A stretch of DNA of 64,000 nt from Streptomyces sp. 1222.5 (GTDB taxonomy: Bacteria; Actinomycetota; Actinomycetes; Streptomycetales; Streptomycetaceae): assembly GCF_900105245.1 (NCBI RefSeq), contig NZ_FNSZ01000002.1, positions 124,001 to 188,000 on the forward strand, written 5' to 3'. Below the pieces are notes generated by a model that did no database searches, was not told where the DNA came from, and saw only the letters and a program-made list of their open reading frames with translations. Position 1 is the first letter of the stretch; the number at the start of each line of letters is the position of its first letter. Positions 34,110-42,473 of the stretch are shown here, in pieces. The position numbers and the translations under genes were made by a program.

Positions 34110-37100
34110 GACCGGGCCCTTCGCGGGAGTATGCGGACGGAGTCGGCGAGGCCTTTGAGGAGGTCGTGGGCCAGGGCGTGGGAGACGGCGTCCGGGCGGT
34201 AGTTGACCACCAGACGCAGCCTTCCGTCGGCCAGCGGCCAGACCTCCGTCTGGACCTCGAGGGGGATGTCGAAGTACGGCGGGCGCAGGAAGCGGGTCGT
34301 GAGACCGTCGAGTGCCAGGTCGGGAGTGGCGTTGTCCTGCAGGACGAACAGCGTCTGGAAGAGCGGGGACCGGCTGCCGCGGGGCGGGTTCACCAGACGG
34401 ACGACCTCGCCGAACGACACGTCCTGGGCGGCGAAGGACCCGGCCACGGCGCGGGCGGCTGCGGCGAGGGCGCCGGCTTCGTCGCCGAGGGCCTCACCGC
34501 GCAGCCGGACGCAGGCCATGTCGATGTGGCAGCCGACAGCGGACTCCAGCCGACTGTGGTGGCGCTGGGCCACAGGAACGCCCACGGCGAAGTCGTTGCA
34601 GCCGGTCAAGGCCGCCAGCAGGCGGCCGTAGCAGGACAGCAGGACGACGAACCGGGTGACGCCCGCCTCGGCGGCCGTCGTGTCCAGCCGGGCGACGTCC
34701 CGGGCATCCAGGACCGTGTCGCAGCGGCCCGGCGGGGCCGGTCGTGCCATGGCCGGTGCACCGGGCCAGCGCAGGGCGGGAACGTCCCGCAACTGGGCTG
34801 CGAGCCAGTCCCGTTGCCGGTCGGTGTCGGCGAGTGCCAGGCGGGCGGTGCGCAGAGCGTGGGTCTGCGCAACCGTGGGAGCGGGCAGCGGGGCCGGAGT
34901 GTCCGCGGTCCCGCGCAGGGCGTTGTACGCCTTGGCCAGGTCGGTCGCCAGGACCGCCTCCGACCAGCCGTCGAAGGCGATGTGGTGGACGACGCAGCCG
35001 AGGACGGCGCCGTGCCCGGACTCCAGCGGCACCAGGACGACCCGCCAGATGTCCGCCTCGGCCAGTTCCAGGGGCTCGCCCAGCACCTCACGCAGGGCGG
35101 AGACCGCCGCCTCGGCGTTCGGCGCGGCGGGCAGCATCTCCAGCACGGGCGCGGGCACGTCGACCGGGCGGGCGACGGGTTCGGGGTCCATCAGATAGAC
35201 GCACCGGAGCACCTCGTGGCGCCGGTGCACGCGGTCGACCGCCGCCTCCAGGACATCCAGGTCCAACTCGCCCTCGACCGACCAGACCACGGGGCAGTGC
35301 GCGGTGCGGTCCGTCGGATCGAACAGGTGGCGGGTGAGGTAGACCGTCTGCATCGGGGTGAGCGGTACGTCACCCGTTGGGGTGGCGGCCGGCCCGGCGG
35401 CCGGCTGGGAGGTGTGCAGCCACTGCGCGAGGGCCCGCGCGGACGGGTGCTGGTAGAACGCCGAGACCGGCACCGGACGCCCGAGTTCCGCGGCCAGCCG
35501 GGCACAGACCCGCCCCATGTCCAAGGAGGTACCGCCGAGTGCGGTGAACGGCGTGTCCAGGGATACGCCCCCAGTGCCCAGCACGGAGGCGACCGTGCTG
35601 ACGACCGCGTGGAGGAGGGGGTCGGACGCATCCGGCGCCGCCACCGCGGCGGCCGGTGCCGCGGGGCCGGGCCGCGCCAACCGCAGCAACGCGCCCTCGT
35701 CCACCTTGCCGTTGGCGGTCACGGGAAAGGACGCGACACCGATCAGGACTTCCGGGCACTGGTACCGCACCAGCAGCGGGCGCAGTTCGTCCAGGGCGCC
35801 GTCCAGCGGGTCCCCGGGGTCGGCGGGCACGCAGGCGGCTACCAGACCGCGGGCCGTACCCGCCTCGTCACGGCGTACGACCACCCGGCAGCTGCTGACC
35901 GCAGGCAGCAGCTGCTCGATCTGCCGCTCGACCTCGGCCGGTTCGATCCGGTGGCCGTGGAGTTTCACCTGTCGGTCCTTGCGGCCGCGATAGTGCAGGA
36001 CTCCGTCCTCGTCCAGGTGGCCCAGGTCTCCGGTGCGGTAGACGCGTACGGGCCGCCCGTCCAGACGCAGGTGCGGGAACCTCTCCTCGGTCAGTGCGGG
36101 GTCGCCCAGGTAGCCGAGCGCGAGCCCGTCACCTGCGACGCAGATCTCGCCGTCGACGATGTGGACGGTGGTGCCCGGGACGGGCCGGCCGACGGGGATG
36201 CCGTCGGGCAGGTCGCAGTCGGCCTCGGTGATCCGGTGCGTCGTGACGAACACCGTGCTCTCCACCGGCCCGTAGCCGTTGATGAGCGCGATGCCGGGAT
36301 GGCGCCGCAGGAAGGCCCGCACATGGGGCACGGAGAGCCGCTCGCCGCCGGTCATGACCTGGTGCAGTCCCGTGAAGGCCTCCAGGTCCTCGTCCACGAT
36401 CATGTTGAACAGGCCGGCCGTGAGCCACACGGTTCCGACGCCGTGCGTGCCCACGCCGTCGCGCAGGACCTGTGCGGTCGGATACGGCTCGTCCACGACG
36501 AGGGAGGTGCCGCCGTTGTGGAGCGCGCCCCACAGCTCCAGGCAGAAGGCGTCCCAGGGGACCGCGGCCGCCAGGGGGATCACGGTGCCGGGGGTGAACC
36601 GGGCGAAGGTGCCGGGCCGCATGAGCCGGGTGGTCGCGATGTGCGGGACGACGACGCCCTTGGGACGGCCGGTGGTGCCGGAGGTGAAGAAGACACAGGC
36701 GGCTGCCGTGGCGGGCACCTCGGCCGGCCGGAAGCCGGGGGACTGCCCGGCCGGCCCCGCGGCGGTCGCGTCGGGAACGGACCAGACGGGTGCCCCGAGG
36801 TCCGGCGCCGGTACGCCGCGCCCGGTCACGAGGACCGGCGCGGCGAGCTGCGCGACGACTTCCCGGTGCCGGCGGCCGGGCCAGGCGGGGTCCAGCAGGG
36901 CGTAGGCGGCGCCGGTCTTGAGTACGGCGAGGACGGCCACGACCAGTTCCGCGCTGCGCGGGAGCAGCACCGGGACCAGCGAGCCGGGGCCGACGCCCCG
37001 GCTCGCCAGGGACGCCGCCCACAGGTCGGCGGTGCCGTCCAGCTCGGCGTAGGTCAGGGTCCGGTCCCCGTGCACCACCGCGAGGGCCGAGGGCCGCTCC

Positions 37101-37156
37101 TCGGCGTGCCGGCGGACCGCCGCGTGCAGGGTCTGCGCGTCCCCGGCGGATGTCAC
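34106..37156 (-). CDS. NRPS, A-T-C
   Basis: This 1016-residue protein has an adenylation domain (residues 1-490: FFTSGTTGRPKGVV, YGPVEST, YRTGDLG, NGKVDE). A carrier domain follows with the phosphopantetheine Ser in LGGTSLDMG near 543. The last domain is condensation with HHIAFDG near 722. Reading the Stachelhaus positions by eye gives D-A-L-W-M-G-G-V-F, near valine-type codes; this is tentative. The order A-T-C, with C last, means a downstream acceptor must come from another protein, such as the A-T at 59651. The GTG at 37156 overlaps the previous stop; the open frame upstream of it is antisense to nothing real and lies inside the PLP-enzyme gene. Confidence 0.92.
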   Translation of the reverse strand: MTSAGDAQTLHAAVRRHAEERPSALAVVHGDRTLTYAELDGTADLWAASLASRGVGPGSLVPVLLPRSAELVVAVLAVLKTGAAYALLDPAWPGRRHREVVAQLAAPVLVTGRGVPAPDLGAPVWSVPDATAAGPAGQSPGFRPAEVPATAAACVFFTSGTTGRPKGVVVPHIATTRLMRPGTFARFTPGTVIPLAAAVPWDAFCLELWGALHNGGTSLVVDEPYPTAQVLRDGVGTHGVGTVWLTAGLFNMIVDEDLEAFTGLHQVMTGGERLSVPHVRAFLRRHPGIALINGYGPVESTVFVTTHRITEADCDLPDGIPVGRPVPGTTVHIVDGEICVAGDGLALGYLGDPALTEERFPHLRLDGRPVRVYRTGDLGHLDEDGVLHYRGRKDRQVKLHGHRIEPAEVERQIEQLLPAVSSCRVVVRRDEAGTARGLVAACVPADPGDPLDGALDELRPLLVRYQCPEVLIGVASFPVTANGKVDEGALLRLARPGPAAPAAAVAAPDASDPLLHAVVSTVASVLGTGGVSLDTPFTALGGTSLDMGRVCARLAAELGRPVPVSAFYQHPSARALAQWLHTSQPAAGPAATPTGDVPLTPMQTVYLTRHLFDPTDRTAHCPVVWSVEGELDLDVLEAAVDRVHRRHEVLRCVYLMDPEPVARPVDVPAPVLEMLPAAPNAEAAVSALREVLGEPLELAEADIWRVVLVPLESGHGAVLGCVVHHIAFDGWSEAVLATDLAKAYNALRGTADTPAPLPAPTVAQTHALRTARLALADTDRQRDWLAAQLRDVPALRWPGAPAMARPAPPGRCDTVLDARDVARLDTTAAEAGVTRFVVLLSCYGRLLAALTGCNDFAVGVPVAQRHHSRLESAVGCHIDMACVRLRGEALGDEAGALAAAARAVAGSFAAQDVSFGEVVRLVNPPRGSRSPLFQTLFVLQDNATPDLALDGLTTRFLRPPYFDIPLEVQTEVWPLADGRLRLVVNYRPDAVSHALAHDLLKGLADSVRILPRRARS

Positions 37157-38337
37157 GACGCCGCCCCGCTCGCGACGACCTCGTGCAAGGCCCGGCCGAA
37201 CGCGTCGATCTCTTCCAGGGTGTTGTAGTAGTGCACGGAGGCGCGGACGGCCGTGTCCACACCACGCTGCGCCATGTAGAGCGGCGTGTGATTGCCGACG
37301 ATCTTCCACGCGTTGATCCCTCGCTCGGCGAGGCCGCGGCGGATCCGGTCGGCCGGCAGACCGGGGTGACGGAAGGAGACGATGCCGGACTGGACCTCCC
37401 CGGGGGCGATCAGTTCGATGCCGGGCGTCCGGGCCACGGTGGAACGCAGCGCCTGGAACTGCTCCTTGTGCTCGAACGGGGTGCCCGACTCGTGCAGGGC
37501 GAGGGCGGCGTTCAGTCCGGCCACCGCCGCGCTGGTGCGTTCGGCAAGCTCCAGGGTGCGGGCGCCGGTGCCGGTGACGCGGTAACCGGTGGCCGAGTCC
37601 ACATGCGCCACGTGCAGGTCGTGGAAGTCTGTCGCCAGCGCCTGCCGCAGCTCGGGCGCCACGTACGCGAACCCGGTGCCGCGCGGGCCGCGCAGGAACT
37701 TGCGTCCGGCCCCGGTGAGCAGCTGGCATCCGATGCGGGCCACGTCCACGGGGACCTGGCCGATCGACTGGCAGGCGTCCACGGCGTAGAAGCACCGGTG
37801 GGGCGCGAGGATGCGGCCGATCTCCTCGACGGGGTTGACGATGCCGCACCCGGACGGGATGTGGGTCACCGACACCAGGGCCACCCGGTCGGAGATGGAG
37901 CGGGCCATCCAGTCCAGGTCGAGGTCGCCGCCCGGCAATGTCGGGATGACCTCGATGCGGCATCCGGTGCGGTCCCGCAGGGAGAACAGAGAGATGAGGT
38001 TGCCCGCGTACTCGTACGGCGTCACCCAGACCGTGTCCGAGGGGCCGAGCCGCAACCGGGGCACCACCGCGCACCAGGCCCGGGTCGCGCTGTCGAACAG
38101 GGCGACGTCCTCGACGGGGGCGCCCACCACCCGGGCGAGCCGCTGGTAGATCTCCCCCTGCAGGACGTCGTCGAGGAACTCCTCGGTCTCGTAACAGCCG
38201 GTTGCCGCCTCCCGTTCGATACATGCCGTCATTGCCGCCCGGACGGTCTCGGGCATCAGACCGGCTCCGGCCGTGTTCAGATGGATCAGCCGGCGTTGCG
38301 TGCCGTCCGTGTCGTGCGGTGTCCGTCCACCATGCAT
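37153..38337 (-). CDS. Class V PLP-dependent enzyme (aminotransferase/cysteine-desulfurase family)
   Basis: This 394-residue protein has the fold-type I class V pattern: LNTAGAGLMPETVRAAM at the start, DACQSIGQVPVDV for the PLP-pyridine Asp, and GAGRKFLRGPRGTGFAYV with the PLP Lys. It lacks an obvious desulfurase Cys loop, so lyase, epimerase or aminotransferase chemistry is possible (isopenicillin-N-epimerase-like and EgtE-like members exist). It is coupled to the NRPS downstream and follows the proline-dehydrogenase-like gene by 44 bp. Confidence 0.85.
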   Translation of the reverse strand: MHGGRTPHDTDGTQRRLIHLNTAGAGLMPETVRAAMTACIEREAATGCYETEEFLDDVLQGEIYQRLARVVGAPVEDVALFDSATRAWCAVVPRLRLGPSDTVWVTPYEYAGNLISLFSLRDRTGCRIEVIPTLPGGDLDLDWMARSISDRVALVSVTHIPSGCGIVNPVEEIGRILAPHRCFYAVDACQSIGQVPVDVARIGCQLLTGAGRKFLRGPRGTGFAYVAPELRQALATDFHDLHVAHVDSATGYRVTGTGARTLELAERTSAAVAGLNAALALHESGTPFEHKEQFQALRSTVARTPGIELIAPGEVQSGIVSFRHPGLPADRIRRGLAERGINAWKIVGNHTPLYMAQRGVDTAVRASVHYYNTLEEIDAFGRALHEVVASGAAS

Positions 38338-38381
38338 GCTTGGTCCACCCCGTTCTGGTGTCTTCGGTGATCGATTGCGTG

Positions 38382-39350
38382 TCAGTAGTCGGCCCCGACG
38401 GCCCGTGCGGTGTCGTCGCCGAGGTCCGCGAGGGCGGTCAGCACCATGGGCGGGTGCTCGGCCAGGCGGTGCAGCAGGTGCAGCCACCAGTTCTCGCCGT
38501 AGGTGGCGTAGATCCGGCAGGCGTGACCGGCCTCCCGGTAGCTGCGCAGCAGGTGGGGCTGGACGCCGTGCAGCATCTCGATCTCGGCCACCCGGTCCAG
38601 CAGCCCGCTGTGCTTCGCCGCGGCGAGCACGGCCGGATCCTGGGTGGCCAGACTCAGCCGCACCCCGCGGCCGACGAGCTCCTCGGCGAAGCGCAGATAG
38701 CGCTCGTCGAGAGCCGGGCCACGGCGCACCGCGACCTCGGCAGCCTCCTGGAAGGCCCCCTTGACCAGGCGCACCTTCCGCCCGGGTGCCGCCACCGCGG
38801 CCAGATCCTGCTCGGTGCGGTGCAGGTGGGCCTGCAGCGTGATCCCGATGTTGTCGTACCGCTCGGCGAGCTCCCGGTAGACACCGAGGACGGTGTCGAC
38901 AGTGGGCGAGCGCTCCATGCTGAGGACCACCGTGCAGCCCCGGTCGGCGGCGGCCTCCACAATGCGCGCGGTGTTGCGCAGGGCGAGGTCCCGGGATACC
39001 GCGAGGCCCACGTTGGACAGGTCGAAGCCGAGCTGTTCCGGCACCGGTTCGTGCCCGAGCAGCGCCAGGTACTCCTGGACGACCTGCTCGATCTGCCCGG
39101 GGTCGGAGTTCTCCTCTCCGACGAACTCGACCGTGATCAGATAGCCCTTGGCGCGCAGGGTCGCGAGATGGTCGAGGAACTCCTCCCGCCCGGCGGCGAG
39201 TACGTAGCGGTGGGCGGCCGGCGAGAGCAGGTTCTGCAGCAGGGATCCCGGCGCGGTGAAGGCCTCGCGGCACCGGTCGTCCGCGGCCAGGGAGCGCAGG
39301 CCCCGGGCGGCGGCTTCGGTCAGCGCACGGGACGAGGTCTGGGAGGTCAT
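38382..39350 (-). CDS. Proline-dehydrogenase-like flavoenzyme
   Basis: This 322-residue TIM-barrel protein resembles ProDH/PutA. It has LSMERSPTVDTVLGVYRELAERYDNIGITLQAHLHRTEQDL, VRLVKGAFQEAAEVAVRRGPALDERYLRFAE and the late RIYATYGENWWLHLLHRL, where the catabolic enzyme has an R-G-E/Y motif. No P5C dehydrogenase accompanies it, so it probably oxidises proline or a related cyclic or N-heterocyclic amino acid for the product rather than for catabolism. Its ATG overlaps the desaturase stop. Confidence 0.82.
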   Translation of the reverse strand: MTSQTSSRALTEAAARGLRSLAADDRCREAFTAPGSLLQNLLSPAAHRYVLAAGREEFLDHLATLRAKGYLITVEFVGEENSDPGQIEQVVQEYLALLGHEPVPEQLGFDLSNVGLAVSRDLALRNTARIVEAAADRGCTVVLSMERSPTVDTVLGVYRELAERYDNIGITLQAHLHRTEQDLAAVAAPGRKVRLVKGAFQEAAEVAVRRGPALDERYLRFAEELVGRGVRLSLATQDPAVLAAAKHSGLLDRVAEIEMLHGVQPHLLRSYREAGHACRIYATYGENWWLHLLHRLAEHPPMVLTALADLGDDTARAVGADY

Positions 39351-40483
39351 GACGCCACCTTCGTGTGTCGTTCGGAGTCGAGTGCGAGGGAGGGCGCGGA
39401 CACCGGTGAAGTGGCCGCGAGCAGCATCAGCTGGGCGAACGTGCGGTCGCTCGCCGCCGGGTCGCCACCGTCCTTGCGCCACTGCCGGTACTTGGCGGCG
39501 TAGCTCAGCACGGTCTCCTTGTCCCGCCGGGAGCGAGTGCGGGTGAACGCTCCGGCCCACAGGCCGTCCCAGGCGGCGTAGCCGGGGTCGCGCAGCAGGA
39601 CGCGGTGGGCACGGCCGAGATTCCAGTACGGGATGCCGGTGTTGAGATGGTGGACCAGGTGGTAGCGGTCGTTGTGCCGGCTGATCAGGAAGCGTTCCAG
39701 GAAGCGTCCGTGGCGGTTGCGGGTGAGCAGGACCTGCTGGTGCTCGGTCTCCGGCATCGGGTAGTGCTCGGACAGCTCGGCGAGCCAGCCGATGGCCACG
39801 TTGGTGGTGAAGAGCGGGACGAACCAGAACAGCAGCAGTTCCGGCAGCACCCCGAACCCGACGCAGACGCCGGTGATCAGAACCCACTGGACGAGGAGTA
39901 CGGCACGTTCGACGCGCAGCGGCATCGCGACGGACACGGTGATCCGGGAACTGTCGCAGAACACCCGCTCCCGGGCGATGTAGCCGAGGTAGGCGAAGGT
40001 ACGAAGGCCCAGCACGGACAGGACGACTTCCCTCAGGAAGAAGTGCCGGTCGGTGCGGCGGGTGTCGTACAGGCCGCACTCGATGTGGAACTGGTAGTCC
40101 GGGTCGGCGTCGGCGTCACCGAGGTTGCGGTGGTGATTGCCGACGTGGGAGCTGCGGTAGGGGCCGTGCAGGTGCCACACCAGGTAGCCCGACAGCACAG
40201 AACCCCCGATCAGATTCACGGTCTTGTTGCGGGCCAGCACCTTGTGGCTGGACTCGTGCAGGAAGTGCGCGAGGAAGCGCTGCACGGAACCGATGACGAC
40301 CAGGGCCAACGGGTAGAACCAGTACGAGACGCCGACGCAGAGCGCCACCGATCCGGCGACCAGCGCGTATTCGAATAGCACCCCGAGCAGCCAGTGATGG
40401 TTGTCGAGGCGGCAGAGTTCCCTGAGGTCCTTCCTCACCGCTGGAGCAAGGCGGTCGAAGTTCAACTGTTCTATTTCAGACAT
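39347..40483 (-). CDS. Membrane fatty-acid-desaturase-family di-iron enzyme
   Basis: This 378-residue protein has the three His boxes of the family: HFLHESSH, HVGNHH and YHLVHHLNTG, and four hydrophobic segments. It would use O2 and a di-iron centre to desaturate or hydroxylate a substrate. Members in peptide clusters can act on amino acids or carrier-bound chains rather than lipids. It starts at ATG 40483, 43 bp after the S9 peptidase gene, and overlaps the next gene. Confidence 0.85.
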   Translation of the reverse strand: MSEIEQLNFDRLAPAVRKDLRELCRLDNHHWLLGVLFEYALVAGSVALCVGVSYWFYPLALVVIGSVQRFLAHFLHESSHKVLARNKTVNLIGGSVLSGYLVWHLHGPYRSSHVGNHHRNLGDADADPDYQFHIECGLYDTRRTDRHFFLREVVLSVLGLRTFAYLGYIARERVFCDSSRITVSVAMPLRVERAVLLVQWVLITGVCVGFGVLPELLLFWFVPLFTTNVAIGWLAELSEHYPMPETEHQQVLLTRNRHGRFLERFLISRHNDRYHLVHHLNTGIPYWNLGRAHRVLLRDPGYAAWDGLWAGAFTRTRSRRDKETVLSYAAKYRQWRKDGGDPAASDRTFAQLMLLAATSPVSAPSLALDSERHTKVAS

Positions 40484-40526
40484 ACCAGTCCTTCGATCGT
40501 GGTGCGTGGGTGTCGCTGAATGCGCG

Positions 40527-42473
40527 TCAGAGCGCGGGCGTGAAGCCCAGGGCCCGCCCGTACAGCTCCAGTTCGGCGTGGAGGGAGTCGACGACGGCCC
40601 TCGCGCGCCGGAAACCGTGTCCTTCGCCTTCGAAGGTGAGATAGCGGTGCCGCGGACCCGAGTCGCCGAGCAGGGCGAGCAGCCGCTCGGCCTGGGCGGG
40701 AGGGCAGACGGTGTCCGCGAGCCCCTGCAGCAGCACGAACGGCGCCCGGATCCGCGCTGCCGCCGCCACCGGGGACCGCTCCTCGTACCGGCCCTTCGCC
40801 TGCGGCCAAGGGCCGATCAGGCCGTCCAGGTAGCGCGACTCGAAGTCGTGGGTGCCCCGGGTGCGCCAGCCGACCGGATCGAGGACGGGGTAGTAGATGC
40901 CCGCGGCCCGGTACAGCCCGGGTTCGGCGCCGAGCGAGGCCGCGGCCGTCCAGCCGCCCGCGCTGCCGCCGCGGATCGCGACACGGTCTGCCGAGGCGAG
41001 CCCGTCGGCGATCAGGCCGCGCGCGGCCGTCGCGCAGTCGCGCACGTCGGTCAGGCCCCAGCTCTCGCGCAGCCGTTCCCGGTAGGCCCGGCCGTAGCCG
41101 GTCGACCCGCCGTACTGCACGTCGAGCACGCCGATCCCTCGGCTGGTGAAGTAGCTGATCTCCTGGTTGAGCACCAGATGACTGCGGCTGGTCGGGCCGC
41201 CGTGCGCGAACACGATCCAGGGCGGCAGCTCGCCGTTCGGGCCGGTGAACCCGGGATGGTGCGGGGGATGGACATGGGCGTGCACCTCCTCACCGTCCGG
41301 CCCCCGGTAGGTGCGCCGGTACGACCTGCTCGCCCAGGCGTCGTACGAGGTGTCCGCAGGCGGCCGCAGCACCGTGACACGGCCCTCCGCCGGATCCGCC
41401 AGCACCACGGTGCGACGCATCAGGGGTCCGGCGCAGACCGCGGCGATCCGGCGGCCGTCCGTCGCCGGGAAGAACCATTCGGTGGCCTCGCCCGGCAGGT
41501 CCGTCAGCCGGCCGTCCCGGGTGAGGACGCCGAGCCGGCGCTCGCCGACCCCGTGCAGCACGGCGAGGGTGCCGTCCCGCAGCGGCAGCAGCCAGCGCAG
41601 GCCGATCCGCCACAGTGCCTCACCGAACTCCTCGGCGGCGGGGTACAGGTTCCGGCTGCCGCCCGCCGGGAGGATCTCGTGGACGTTCCACCAGCCGTCC
41701 GGGTCGGTGACCGCGTACAGGGCCCCCGAACCGTCGGCGGCCCACTCGACCTGGGTGACCGCCTCCCGTCCGGATCCGCCCGCGGCCACCGTCGGTCGCG
41801 TCACGGTGCCGTCCGCGCGGACGCGGGCCAGCATCACCTCGGTGGTGTCCCAGGGCATCGCGGGATGGTCCCAGCCCAGCCACACCACCCGGTCCCCGCC
41901 GGGTTCGATCCGCGGCCCGGTCATGAAGTGATGGGTGGCCGCCAGCTCCCTGACCCGCGCGGGATCGTCGGCGGCGCTGCCGTCCAGGGGCAGCGCCACC
42001 AGATGACGGACCGCGTCCGTCGCGTCCTCGTCGGCTGCTCTCTCCCGCAGACACCAGACCTCGTCGCCGCGCACCGCGAAGTCCGCGTAGCGCAGTTCGC
42101 ACGGCCAGGCCCCGGCAGGGCTGAGCGGGACCGGGGCGCGGCCAGGCCGGTAGCGATAGACGCGCTGGTCGGCCGCGTGGACGAAGACGATGCCGTCCTC
42201 GGCGCGGTCGGACAGGGCCTGCCAGGGACGGCCACCGTACTCGATCACCCGGGTACGGACGTCCCAGCGGCCCGGCAGGGCCTCCACAGGTCCCTCGGGT
42301 GTGTGCCGTACCAGCGCGCTGCGCCCGTTCTCCTCCGGACGTGCCTCGGTCCACCACACCTCGTCGCCGACGAAGCCCACCCATTCCACCAGGGCTTCGC
42401 CCCGGGCGACGTCGGCGGCCTCGATGGGCGAAGGCCAGCTGCCGTACGGGGCGGTGCGCCGCTGCGCCGTCAC
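40527..42473 (-). CDS. S9-family (prolyl-oligopeptidase type) serine peptidase
   Basis: This 648-residue protein has an N-terminal seven-bladed propeller-like region and a C-terminal alpha/beta-hydrolase domain. The nucleophile is in RGGSAGGWTAA, the Asp in GLADTVCPPAQAE and the His in GEGHGFRR. No signal peptide is visible, so it is cytoplasmic. In a cluster that makes a peptide it may trim a precursor, activate a prodrug or serve self-resistance by hydrolysis. It overlaps the upstream ligase gene (ATGA). Confidence 0.88.
   Translation of the reverse strand: MTAQRRTAPYGSWPSPIEAADVARGEALVEWVGFVGDEVWWTEARPEENGRSALVRHTPEGPVEALPGRWDVRTRVIEYGGRPWQALSDRAEDGIVFVHAADQRVYRYRPGRAPVPLSPAGAWPCELRYADFAVRGDEVWCLRERAADEDATDAVRHLVALPLDGSAADDPARVRELAATHHFMTGPRIEPGGDRVVWLGWDHPAMPWDTTEVMLARVRADGTVTRPTVAAGGSGREAVTQVEWAADGSGALYAVTDPDGWWNVHEILPAGGSRNLYPAAEEFGEALWRIGLRWLLPLRDGTLAVLHGVGERRLGVLTRDGRLTDLPGEATEWFFPATDGRRIAAVCAGPLMRRTVVLADPAEGRVTVLRPPADTSYDAWASRSYRRTYRGPDGEEVHAHVHPPHHPGFTGPNGELPPWIVFAHGGPTSRSHLVLNQEISYFTSRGIGVLDVQYGGSTGYGRAYRERLRESWGLTDVRDCATAARGLIADGLASADRVAIRGGSAGGWTAAASLGAEPGLYRAAGIYYPVLDPVGWRTRGTHDFESRYLDGLIGPWPQAKGRYEERSPVAAAARIRAPFVLLQGLADTVCPPAQAERLLALLGDSGPRHRYLTFEGEGHGFRRARAVVDSLHAELELYGRALGFTPAL

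Noticed and set aside
37157..38224. Extra 356 residues upstream of the A-T-C NRPS in the same frame
   Set aside because: They coincide with the class V PLP gene in another frame and are Arg/Pro-rich; the GTG at 37156 with a GTGA overlap is the better start.
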